Source: Nitrospira sp.
Lineage (GTDB): Bacteria; Nitrospirota; Nitrospiria; Nitrospirales; Nitrospiraceae
Length of the DNA: 64,000 bases
Assembly: GCA_024760545.1 (NCBI GenBank)
Contig: CP060501.1
Span: 62,001-126,000, forward strand
Direction: 5' to 3'
The notes under the pieces were generated by a model. That model searched no databases and was not told the origin of the DNA. It worked only from the letters and a program-made list of their open reading frames with translations. Numbering within the stretch: position 1 is the stretch's first letter; each line of letters begins with the position of its first letter. The position numbers and the translations under genes are program-made. Below are positions 10,273-17,544 of the stretch, piece by piece.

Positions 10273-12234
10273 ATGAAAACGACCAAACCGACTGGGGATG
10301 TGCCCGACGTCACGGCGCTGACGGAGATCCCCGCTAATATTCTTCTCGTCGATGACGACCCCAGCATCCTGATCGCCATGGAAGCGCTTCTTGAAGGCCC
10401 CGGCCGCACCATCCTGACGGCACAAACGGGCCAAGATGCCTTGAGATGGCTGCTACGTCATGATTGTGCCGTCATTATTCTTGATGTGCGGATGCCTCAG
10501 ATGGATGGTTTGGAATTGGCCAAGTTGATCAGGCAGCGGGAGCGGTTGCGTTTCACGCCCATCATCTTTCTCTCGGGCGTCGACACCATGGATGCGGATG
10601 TGGTGCGAGGACTCTCAAGCGGGGCCGTGGACTATTTGGTCAAACCGGTCTTGCCCGAGATTCTTCGGCACAAAGTGGACGCGTTCGTCGAGTTGTTTCA
10701 GCTCCGTGAATGGGCCAAACAACAGGTCGAGCGGCAGAGCGAGGAACGCTTTCGCCTGTTGGTCGAGGGAATAGAGGATTACGCAATTGTCCTGCTGGAC
10801 CCAGACGGCAAGGTGGCCACCTGGAATCGGGGGGCCGAGCGCCTGACGGGCTATCAAGGGGAAGAGATTCTTGGTCAGCCGTACTCTTGCTTTTATCCGT
10901 CCGAAGATGTCGTCTCGCGTCAACCTGAGAACGACTTGAATAAGGCGATGGATGTGGTGACGGGACAAGCGGCGCGGGTGGATATCGATCGCCAAATGGT
11001 AAAAAAAAGCGGCTCGCGGTTCATCGCGAATGTCATGGTGACCGCCCTCAGGGACGAACGAGCGGCATTGCAGGCCTATGCCGTCGTCATCCGCGACGTG
11101 ACGGAACGCAAACGCGCCGAGCAGGCTACGGCCCGCCTCGCTGCGATCGTCACGTCTTCTACCGATGCCATCCTCAGCAAGAGTCTCGACGGCATCATCA
11201 CCACCTGGAACAGCGGTGCCGAACGGTTGTTCGGGTACCGATCGGAAGAAGTGATCGGGACTTCGGTGACCCGATTGCTCTTTCCTGATCGTGCCCAGGA
11301 GGAGGCTCAAATTCTGGACAGTATTCGCCGAGGCGAACGTGTCGAACAACGCGAAACCGTGCGCAGGCACAAGAACGGGCATCCGATCGAGGTCTCGCTG
11401 ACGGTGTCGCCGATTATGGATGCGTCGGGGACGATTTTCGGCGCATCGTCCATCGCGCGCGATATCAAGGATCGGAAGCGGTTCGAGCGTGCGCTGCGTG
11501 AGGCCAACAAGGAATTGGAAGCGTTCAGCTATTCCGTCTCACACGACCTGCGCGCGCCGTTACGGTCAATCGATGGTTTCGCCAAAGTGCTGGTTGAAGA
11601 TTTCGGTCCGTCATTGCCTTCGGAAGCACAACGATGTCTGGGCATCATTCAAAAAAGTGCCGGTCGCATGGGCGAGTTGATCGACGATCTCCTGGAGTTT
11701 TCACGGGTCTCGCGGTCCGAGCTTGAACGACATGCGGTGGATACTGAGCGTCTCATTCGAGAGGTCTGGTTTGACTTGCGCCGGCCGGATCAAGATCGGA
11801 CCGTGGAATTGATCTTGGGAAATTTGCCGAAATGTTGGGCCGATCGCCGACTGATCAAGCAGGTCTGGGTCAATCTTCTCTCCAATGCCTTGAAGTATTC
11901 CCGCCCGCGCCAGGAACCCCGCATCGAGATCGGATGGCAGGACGACGAACAGCAGCCAGATGACGTGGTGTATTGGATTCGCGACAATGGCGTTGGATTC
12001 GATCAGCAATATGTGGGCAAGCTATTCGGTGTCTTTCAACGGCTGCATCGGGCTGATGAATTTGAGGGGACGGGTGTGGGGCTAGCGCTCGTAGACCGGA
12101 TCGTTCAGCGCCACGGAGGACGGGTCTGGGCTGAAGGACGGCTGAACGAGGGAGCGACGTTTTATTTCACGCTTGAAAGGGTACAGGAACATGATAGTAC
12201 CGGAAGACATCTCGGTCTTGTTGGTCGAGGATAA
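10273..12234 (+). CDS. Receiver-PAS-PAS histidine kinase
   Basis: 653 residues. An N-terminal receiver (about 18-135) has phospho-acceptor Asp71 in LDVRMP. Two PAS domains (about 160-285 and 290-410) precede a HisKA domain with His424 (SVSHDLRAPLRS). The C-terminal HATPase ends in the usual GVGLALV...GATFYFTLE block. This is the bacteriophytochrome/light-type kinase architecture in which the kinase is often paired with an Rcp1-like receiver, and such a receiver overlaps its 3' end by 44 bases. The two are therefore likely translationally coupled and a cognate pair. No membrane segment is visible, so the PAS domains probably sense a cytoplasmic ligand or redox state. Confidence 0.88.
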   Translation: MKTTKPTGDVPDVTALTEIPANILLVDDDPSILIAMEALLEGPGRTILTAQTGQDALRWLLRHDCAVIILDVRMPQMDGLELAKLIRQRERLRFTPIIFLSGVDTMDADVVRGLSSGAVDYLVKPVLPEILRHKVDAFVELFQLREWAKQQVERQSEERFRLLVEGIEDYAIVLLDPDGKVATWNRGAERLTGYQGEEILGQPYSCFYPSEDVVSRQPENDLNKAMDVVTGQAARVDIDRQMVKKSGSRFIANVMVTALRDERAALQAYAVVIRDVTERKRAEQATARLAAIVTSSTDAILSKSLDGIITTWNSGAERLFGYRSEEVIGTSVTRLLFPDRAQEEAQILDSIRRGERVEQRETVRRHKNGHPIEVSLTVSPIMDASGTIFGASSIARDIKDRKRFERALREANKELEAFSYSVSHDLRAPLRSIDGFAKVLVEDFGPSLPSEAQRCLGIIQKSAGRMGELIDDLLEFSRVSRSELERHAVDTERLIREVWFDLRRPDQDRTVELILGNLPKCWADRRLIKQVWVNLLSNALKYSRPRQEPRIEIGWQDDEQQPDDVVYWIRDNGVGFDQQYVGKLFGVFQRLHRADEFEGTGVGLALVDRIVQRHGGRVWAEGRLNEGATFYFTLERVQEHDSTGRHLGLVGRG

Positions 12235-12634
12235 CGAGGATGACGTCGAGCTGACCATACGGGTATTTCAGCAGTATCATCTCGCCAACCATATCCATGT
12301 GGTTCGCGACGGCGCAGAAGCTCTGGACTGTCTGTTCAAGAAGGGTGCCTATGCCGAGCGCAATGTATGCGCGCAAACGCGCTTGATTCTCTTGGACCTC
12401 AAACTGCCGAAAGTCGATGGATTGGAAGTCCTCCGCCGCTGTAAGAGCGAAGAGCGGACGAAATCCATTCCCGTCGTCGTGCTGACTTCCTCGCGTGAAG
12501 AGCAGGACGTGATCGAAAGTTACAAGTTGGGCGTCAATAGCTATATCGTGAAGCCGGTGGACTTTCATCAATTCGTCGAGGCGGTGAGGCAGCTGAATCT
12601 ATACTGGTTGGTCTTGAATCAGGGGCCGGCGTAA
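12191..12634 (+). CDS. Rcp1-like stand-alone response regulator
   Basis: A single receiver domain of 147 residues with the acidic pair ED near residue 11, phospho-acceptor Asp69 in LLDLKLP, the switch Thr/Ser in VLTSS and the KP motif in YIVKPVDF. There is no output domain. The start is placed at ATG 12191, directly before the MIVPEDISVLLVEDN opening; an ATG six codons earlier is possible. The gene overlaps the end of the upstream kinase, so it is probably that kinase's phosphotransfer partner. Rcp1 proteins act as dimeric phosphate acceptors; the downstream target here is not evident. Confidence 0.88.
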   Translation: MIVPEDISVLLVEDNEDDVELTIRVFQQYHLANHIHVVRDGAEALDCLFKKGAYAERNVCAQTRLILLDLKLPKVDGLEVLRRCKSEERTKSIPVVVLTSSREEQDVIESYKLGVNSYIVKPVDFHQFVEAVRQLNLYWLVLNQGPA

Positions 12635-12677
12635 ATTTAAGAAAGCTTTGAACCGGCCTGGTGCATGAGGAGGTCGT

Positions 12678-14279
12678 ATGGCTCAACCGTTGCGCGTCTT
12701 GTTGTTGGAAGATCAGGAAACGGACGCTGAATTGATGATGCGCGAGCTGGCGCGAGCCGGTTTTGATCCCACCTGGAATCGGATCGATACGGAAAAGGAA
12801 TTGCTCGAATGTGTGAATCGGTCATATGACCTGATTCTCTCCGACAATACGATGCCCTCATTTGACGCGCTGACTGCTCTTGACTGGCTGCAGAAACTCC
12901 AGGTCGATATTCCTTTCATTATTGTGTCCGGCTCCATCGGCGAGGAGCAAGCCGTGGCGTTGCTGCGTCATGGCGCGGCAGACTACATCATGAAGGATCG
13001 TCTCGATCGATTGGGATCCGCTGTGGAACGCGTACTCGAACAAAAGCGATTGCGGGACGACAATCGAATCGCCCATGCTGCGCTGCAAACGCGGACGAAA
13101 GAGCTCATGCTTTCCCAGGAACGGTTGCGCGCGCTCGCCAGCGATTTGACACTCACGGAACAGCGGGAACGGCGCAAGTTGGCGGGCGATCTCCACGACT
13201 ATTTGGCCCAGCTGCTTGTTGCGGGGCGCATGAAGTTGCGACAAGCCTCGACGTGCGTCGCCAAGGAACCCGGCACGCGGCTCGTTGCGGAGCTCGACCA
13301 AATTCTGGACGAATCCCTCCGCTATACGCGTACCCTCATCGCCGATCTCGCTCCTCCGGCGCTGCAGGAATTCGGATTGTCTCACGCGCTTCGATGGCTG
13401 TCCGAGCACATGCAGACTCGCGGACTCACCGTGGAAGTGCAGGTCGGATCGGGCCGCCTCAATTTACCGGATGATCAAGCGATTTTGGTTTTTCAATCCG
13501 TTCGAGAACTCCTGCTCAACATCCTGAAACATGCGGGGACGAATCACGCCAAGATCGAAGTTGCCAAGACCTCCACAGAATTGCGCTTAACGGTCACGGA
13601 TAATGGACAAGGTTTCGATCACGCGTCGATGACTGTCGCTCCGGATTCGGCATCCTCCAGATTCGGATTATTCAGCATCACTGAACGCATGATGGCGATG
13701 GGAGGTCGGTTGGAAATCGATTCGTCGCCGGGTTGTGGGACCCGGGTGACGATGGTTTTGCCGTATTGGCCCGTCTCGGCGACACCCGAACTTCAGGAGG
13801 AGTCTTGCGGCGAAGGCCTCCGTACAAGCAGTGTGGACCATCCTGGCCACTATTCGAGAGTCACAGAACAGCCCTCCGCGCAATCAGCACCGATCCGGGT
13901 CGTGTTGGTCGATGATCATGTCATGGTTCGACAAGGGATCAAAAGCCTTCTGGATGGGCATGAGAACCTTCGTGTGGTTGGAGAGGCGTCCGATGGTCAG
14001 CAGGCCGTAGATTTAACTGCAGACCTGCGGCCGGACGTCGTCATCATGGATGTCAATCTGCCGGTGATGGATGGAGTCACGGCTACGAGCCGGATTCATA
14101 AAGACTACCCGGATGTCATCGTGATTGCATTGTCCGTCCAAGGCGATCGCCAGATTATCCAAGCGATGGCGGAGGCCGGCGCCGCAGCCTTCGTTTCGAA
14201 AGAGTCTGTGACGGAAGAGTTGTACGCGGCGATCCATCGTGCCGTGATCGCCAAGCAGCCCCTGCCCAGCACTTCTTGA
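12678..14279 (+). CDS. Receiver-HisKA_3 kinase-NarL-type receiver protein
   Basis: 533 residues. A receiver at 4-120 (Asp56 in LSDNTMP) is followed by a short coiled coil, a HisKA_3 core with His173 (AGDLHDYLA), an HATPase (about 265-365), a low-complexity linker and a C-terminal receiver 410-525 with Asp458 (MDVNLP). The C-terminal receiver is NarL/FixJ-like but has lost the helix-turn-helix. The start follows a strong GAGGAGG site. From about residue 140 onward it is paralogous to the C-terminal third of the first kinase of the window. This gene closes the signalling cluster. It probably takes phosphate from, or passes it to, the other members; that is inference. Confidence 0.87.
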   Translation: MAQPLRVLLLEDQETDAELMMRELARAGFDPTWNRIDTEKELLECVNRSYDLILSDNTMPSFDALTALDWLQKLQVDIPFIIVSGSIGEEQAVALLRHGAADYIMKDRLDRLGSAVERVLEQKRLRDDNRIAHAALQTRTKELMLSQERLRALASDLTLTEQRERRKLAGDLHDYLAQLLVAGRMKLRQASTCVAKEPGTRLVAELDQILDESLRYTRTLIADLAPPALQEFGLSHALRWLSEHMQTRGLTVEVQVGSGRLNLPDDQAILVFQSVRELLLNILKHAGTNHAKIEVAKTSTELRLTVTDNGQGFDHASMTVAPDSASSRFGLFSITERMMAMGGRLEIDSSPGCGTRVTMVLPYWPVSATPELQEESCGEGLRTSSVDHPGHYSRVTEQPSAQSAPIRVVLVDDHVMVRQGIKSLLDGHENLRVVGEASDGQQAVDLTADLRPDVVIMDVNLPVMDGVTATSRIHKDYPDVIVIALSVQGDRQIIQAMAEAGAAAFVSKESVTEELYAAIHRAVIAKQPLPSTS

Positions 14280-14399
14280 ATGTTGAAGCGGACAACTAAT
14301 CCGACAGACCTGTTGCGATTTGATCATAAATGGCAGCGGCGCTCGTTCTGCCTCACTCATATTTGTGAGGAAGTTCAACACTGCGCAATTGAGTAGCTG

Positions 14400-14906
14400 C
14401 TAATATCCACCTCCTCCGCCCGATGAACCTGTCCCACCCGATGATCCTTTCTCGGGTGCTCCCATGCTGCCGGAGCCTGTCCCTGGTGCTCCCATACTGC
14501 CCGAACCCGTTCCTGGAGTTCCCATGCTCCCAGAACCCGATCCCGGTACTCCCATGCTGCCGGAACCTGTCCCCGGTGTTCCCATGCTGCCCGAACCCGT
14601 TCCTGGAGTTCCCATGCTCCCAGAACCCGATCCCGGTACTCCCATGCTGCCGGAACCTGTCCCCGGTGTTCCCATGCTGCCCGAACTCGTTCCTGGAGTT
14701 CCCATGCCGCCGGACGATCCCGCTCCAGGTGCGCCTGTTCCGCTGGATGATCCCGTCAGGCTAGGTGAACCCACCCTTCCAGACGGTCCCACCGCGCTGT
14801 TGGCTTGGGGGCCGGTCCTCAATTGATCGGCTTGGGCTGTGCCGGTGCCGAACAACAGTAATCCTCCGGCTATCATTAAGTAGGCACTGCTAAATCGAAT
14901 CCTCAT
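14400..14906 (-). CDS. Secreted Gly/Ser/Pro-rich repeat protein
   Basis: A 168-residue protein with an N-terminal signal peptide (MRIRFSS... ending TAQA) and then an almost wholly low-complexity mature chain. It contains repeats of the ten-residue unit GSGSMGTPGT and variants (MGVPGS, MGAPGT). The start is set at ATG 14906 because a GGAGGAG site lies just upstream; an ATG 13 codons earlier lacks one. Its signal peptide resembles that of the next minus-strand gene, so the two are likely paralogues that diverged in the mature part. No catalytic domain is visible. An extracellular, cell-surface or matrix role is only a guess. Confidence 0.75.
   Translation of the reverse strand: MRIRFSSAYLMIAGGLLLFGTGTAQADQLRTGPQANSAVGPSGRVGSPSLTGSSSGTGAPGAGSSGGMGTPGTSSGSMGTPGTGSGSMGVPGSGSGSMGTPGTGSGSMGTPGTGSGSMGVPGSGSGSMGTPGTGSGSMGAPGTGSGSMGAPEKGSSGGTGSSGGGGGY
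14461..14700. repeat. 30-bp tandem repeat inside the Gly/Ser-rich gene, with 90-bp higher-order period
   Basis: Eight contiguous 30-base units start every 30 bases from 14461, each beginning CCCAT on the plus strand. Units at 14521, 14551 and 14581 are repeated almost base for base at 14611, 14641 and 14671, giving a 90-base higher-order repeat. Such arrays typically vary in copy number between strains by slippage or recombination. Confidence 0.9.
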
Positions 14907-14991
14907 AAAACTCCTCCTGCGATACGTTTGCGGCGTTAACCCCAATCATATGCGGCGCTTGCGATGCGCTGTCATTACTGAGCATCGAACA

Positions 14992-15336
14992 TTAGGATGG
15001 CTTATCCTTTTTCAGTGTCGCGGGCGAATCATCCTTGCTGTCAGACGGCGGGGGTCCGAAACATCTCGGACTGTCCGATGGGTTTTGCCGTTCTTTGTCG
15101 GATTCCATGGTTTCTTTTTTCATCGACCCCTTGGACGGCTCCTGCCCTTTCTTCGTGGCTGAGTCGCGCCCTTGCTTCATGGATCCACTCGATCCTCCGG
15201 GACTTGCCGATTGACTCTCCATAGTACTATCGGATTGGGACCCACTCTTGGATTGTCCGGCTTGAATTGCACCGTCAGCGAATAACAGCAATCCTCCTGT
15301 CATCAATATGTAGGCACAGGTCTGTAGTATTCTCAT
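14992..15336 (-). CDS. Small secreted charged/serine-rich protein
   Basis: 114 residues with a signal peptide (MRILQTCAYILMTGG... ending AIQA) like that of the neighbouring repeat protein. The mature chain is hydrophilic and probably disordered, rich in Ser, Lys, Asp and Gly. An AAGGAGGATT ribosome site precedes the ATG. It lies upstream of the Gly/Ser-rich gene on the same strand, separated by about 85 bases, so the two may be co-transcribed. No family recognised. Confidence 0.65.
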   Translation of the reverse strand: MRILQTCAYILMTGGLLLFADGAIQAGQSKSGSQSDSTMESQSASPGGSSGSMKQGRDSATKKGQEPSKGSMKKETMESDKERQNPSDSPRCFGPPPSDSKDDSPATLKKDKPS

Positions 15337-15656
15337 AGGAATCCTCCTTCAATAAAAATAAACTTCAGCGGACCTCTACAGCTCTACTAGGTTGTGCAAG
15401 ATGCAGACCCTCCTCATGGCGGCTGACTGAAGCACCATGCGAATCTATGCGGGTATTTGTGCGCCACTCTTCAGTATAGATGGAGCGTGATGGTTGGCTG
15501 ATAAGACACGATGTCTCGACATGGACAAGACTTCCTTCCTAGTGCATGAGGACATTCGATGTGAAATGAGGGAAAGTCCTAGATCAACAAATCCTCCCAG
15601 CGGCATATGCTGTAGTTAGGAAACAGACGTATTCTTAGTTTAACCAAGGAGGGTTT
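15337..15656. promoter_or_regulatory. Divergent intergenic region
   Basis: About 320 bases between two divergently transcribed genes for small secreted proteins. It must hold promoters for both directions, but I could not pick out a clear -35/-10 pair or operator. A strong AAGGAGGG ribosome site stands at its right end. Confidence 0.45.
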
Positions 15657-16010
15657 ATGGGCTCGTCCAAACAAGTGATTGCTCTGATGTGTGGTGTCGT
15701 GCTCGGGCTATGTTTTCTCAATAGCACTTCATGGGCCAACGAGCTCCGCCCATCCCCTCAGCTGATCAGCGACGCGGTCGGCGACTCAAAGCCCGGCAAA
15801 ACGATCAAGGGCGAAGTTGTCCGGGTCGAAAATGAGGGTTACTTTCATCTCCGGGAGGAGAATGGGACCGTCACACGCGTGCACGTCGATAAGACAACGA
15901 TCAATGTGAAGACCCCATTAAAAGTGAAGGCAGGAGATTTTGTCGAGGCCAAGGTGGATGATCGAGGACATGCCATCTCGTTCGTCTCCGATCAGCCTAT
16001 GTCTCATTGA
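15657..16010 (+). CDS. Small secreted beta-barrel-like protein (paralogue A)
   Basis: 117 residues with a signal peptide (cleavage probably after SWA) and a compact mature domain of alternating short strands: KTIKGEVVRVENEGYFHLREENG, then VHVDKTT, then GDFVEAKVDDRGHAISF. The domain recurs in the next gene, including the invariant K-T-I-K-G-E, H-x-DKTT and VEAK elements. The fold suggests a small OB/SH3-like barrel that could bind a ligand or metal; no function is assigned. Strong ribosome site AAGGAGGG. Confidence 0.7.
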   Translation: MGSSKQVIALMCGVVLGLCFLNSTSWANELRPSPQLISDAVGDSKPGKTIKGEVVRVENEGYFHLREENGTVTRVHVDKTTINVKTPLKVKAGDFVEAKVDDRGHAISFVSDQPMSH

Positions 16011-16107
16011 TGCGTGAGTGTTCTTGGCGTCGCGGACAATCGCATAGATGCGAACGTGACGCGATCGTCGCTTAATTCACAATCGCGGATAAACGAAAGA
16101 GGTTCCC

Positions 16108-16521
16108 ATGCTATCCATTTACAAATTCGCAGCTGTCCTATCGTGTAGTTTCCTGTTGTCCCTGAGTCTGTCACACGGAGCACGCGCCGAGCATTCACCA
16201 GGGCCCGGAGATGTCATGAAAACCGACTCCTTAACCGATGCTAAGAAATTTGGTTTCAAATCGGATGATGATAAGCAACAGAATACGGACGATGGAAAAG
16301 GGAGCACCCGGGCGGGCGAAGGCAAGACAATCAAGGGCGAATTGTTTCGGGTGGAAGACGGAAATTATTTTGTCAAGGTCAAGGGAGGAAATGAGGTCCG
16401 ATTACATACGGATAAGACAACCAAGATGGTGGGAGAAATTAGGAAAGGGGATCAGGTCGAGGCCAAGATCAATGACCAGGATCATGCCCTCTCAATTCGA
16501 TCAATCCCCAGAAAGCCGTAA
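16108..16521 (+). CDS. Small secreted beta-barrel-like protein (paralogue B)
   Basis: 137 residues: signal peptide (cleavage near ARA), an acidic and Ser/Lys-rich linker, then the same C-terminal domain as the preceding gene (KTIKGELFRVEDGNYF, LHTDKTTKM, GDQVEAKINDQDHALSI). The tandem arrangement indicates local duplication. It lies about 100 bases after paralogue A and likely shares its transcript. Function unknown; export to the periplasm is supported by the signal peptide. Confidence 0.7.
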   Translation: MLSIYKFAAVLSCSFLLSLSLSHGARAEHSPGPGDVMKTDSLTDAKKFGFKSDDDKQQNTDDGKGSTRAGEGKTIKGELFRVEDGNYFVKVKGGNEVRLHTDKTTKMVGEIRKGDQVEAKINDQDHALSIRSIPRKP

Positions 16522-16575
16522 CGCAGCAGAGTTCATTAAATCCGAGTCGTATTAAGGACCAGCTATAGGTCCGCC

Positions 16576-17130
16576 ATGCTCACTGTTGCCCCTCGCTCTC
16601 GTTCCGGCATTGCGGCAGAATCGACCAATGATGAGGCCTATGGAGTCCTTCCAGGCGAAGATCGCCTCGTGAAAGACATCATGACCCGTGAAATAGCGAA
16701 GGCCGATACCTCCATTCTCATCAGACATGCGATTAAGATTATCCGAGATCAGAATGTCGCCGTCCTAATCGTTTGCCAAGATAACGAGCCGGTCTTCGCG
16801 CTGACGGAAGATGACGCGGCTCAGATCACCTTTGCGTGCGAAGATCGCGGTGAGACAACCACCATGCATGAACTGATCAACAGAAGTATGGCAATTCGGT
16901 GTCGCGAGGATGCTATCTTGGCCGATGCCATACGTGCAATGGTCGACCATCGCGTCCGCCATGTTCCGGTGGTGGATGCGAAGCATACCCTGGTTGGGGC
17001 GCTTTCGCTGGTGAATGCGGTAGGCGCTCTCACGCCGGATGCCGCGGCAATTTGGCTGGCGAAGATACAACATTGGTCGGACAAGGATCGAGATGATGCT
17101 CTCAGTCTCCGGAGGTCAGAAGGGTATTAA
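16576..17130 (+). CDS. Tandem CBS-domain protein
   Basis: 184 residues containing two CBS motifs (about 30-90 and 95-160). The first opens VKDIMTREIAKADT and the second has HRVRHVPVVDAKHTLVGALSLVNAV. Stand-alone CBS pairs usually bind adenine nucleotides and act as energy or redox sensors for partner proteins. No signal peptide. No clear ribosome site precedes the ATG, and a GGACC/GGTCC hairpin (16556-16572) sits immediately before it and might influence initiation. Partner unknown. Confidence 0.8.
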   Translation: MLTVAPRSRSGIAAESTNDEAYGVLPGEDRLVKDIMTREIAKADTSILIRHAIKIIRDQNVAVLIVCQDNEPVFALTEDDAAQITFACEDRGETTTMHELINRSMAIRCREDAILADAIRAMVDHRVRHVPVVDAKHTLVGALSLVNAVGALTPDAAAIWLAKIQHWSDKDRDDALSLRRSEGY

Positions 17131-17320
17131 GCTCAGGCGGGAAAGCCGTATGTTTACCGACATTGCCGTCGGTACTCCGGTTACGATCGTCCTGAACGAC
17201 ATGGGAGAGGTCATTGACGTCCATGTTGATAGCAAATCAGATGCGTCGCGTAACGGGTTGCATGATCCTGAGAAGGACAGCGCCCTGAAAGATTTCAGAC
17301 ACTTAGGCTCACCGGAGTAA
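17093..17320 (+). pseudogene. Truncated copy of the small secreted beta-barrel protein
   Basis: A 75-codon frame overlapping the end of the CBS gene by 38 bases. Its translation aligns along its length with the C-terminal domain of paralogue B: SVSGG..GIKL with KVKGG.EVRL, and VGTPVTIVLNDMGEVIDV with KGDQVEAKINDQDHALSI. It lacks a signal peptide and the first strand (KTIKGE). It may be a remnant of a third tandem copy, or a short cytosolic protein starting at ATG 17150. The alignment is by eye. Confidence 0.4.
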
Positions 17321-17544
17321 TCGTCGACTCATGTGTGGGCGGCTGTAGCGTTGATGTAGAGACGGACGAAAAACTCAGAATTTGAGAGCCGTTAGTCCCC
17401 ATGTTCTGGGGATAACCTTGTGAACAAGTCGAGTCGGGCACGAGAATCGCTGCGAACAATGCTATTGCCTGACACACTGCCTACTTTTTAGGCGTCTGCA
17501 GTTTCAGGATCAGACCGCAACTAATTGTGGCAGGCTCGTACCTC
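17321..17544. other. Intergenic region with small hairpin
   Basis: About 220 bases between convergent genes. CCCCA (17397-17401) and TGGGG (17407-17411) form a five-pair hairpin with a five-base loop and no T run. Nothing else recognised. Confidence 0.35.

Noticed and set aside
14461-14700. 30-bp repeats as a CRISPR array
   Set aside because: Units are contiguous with no spacers, lie in a coding frame and have no cas genes nearby.
14464-14826. Plus-strand Pro/Met/Pro-rich frame over the repeat gene
   Set aside because: It is antisense to a gene with a signal peptide and a strong ribosome site, so it is a repeat artefact.
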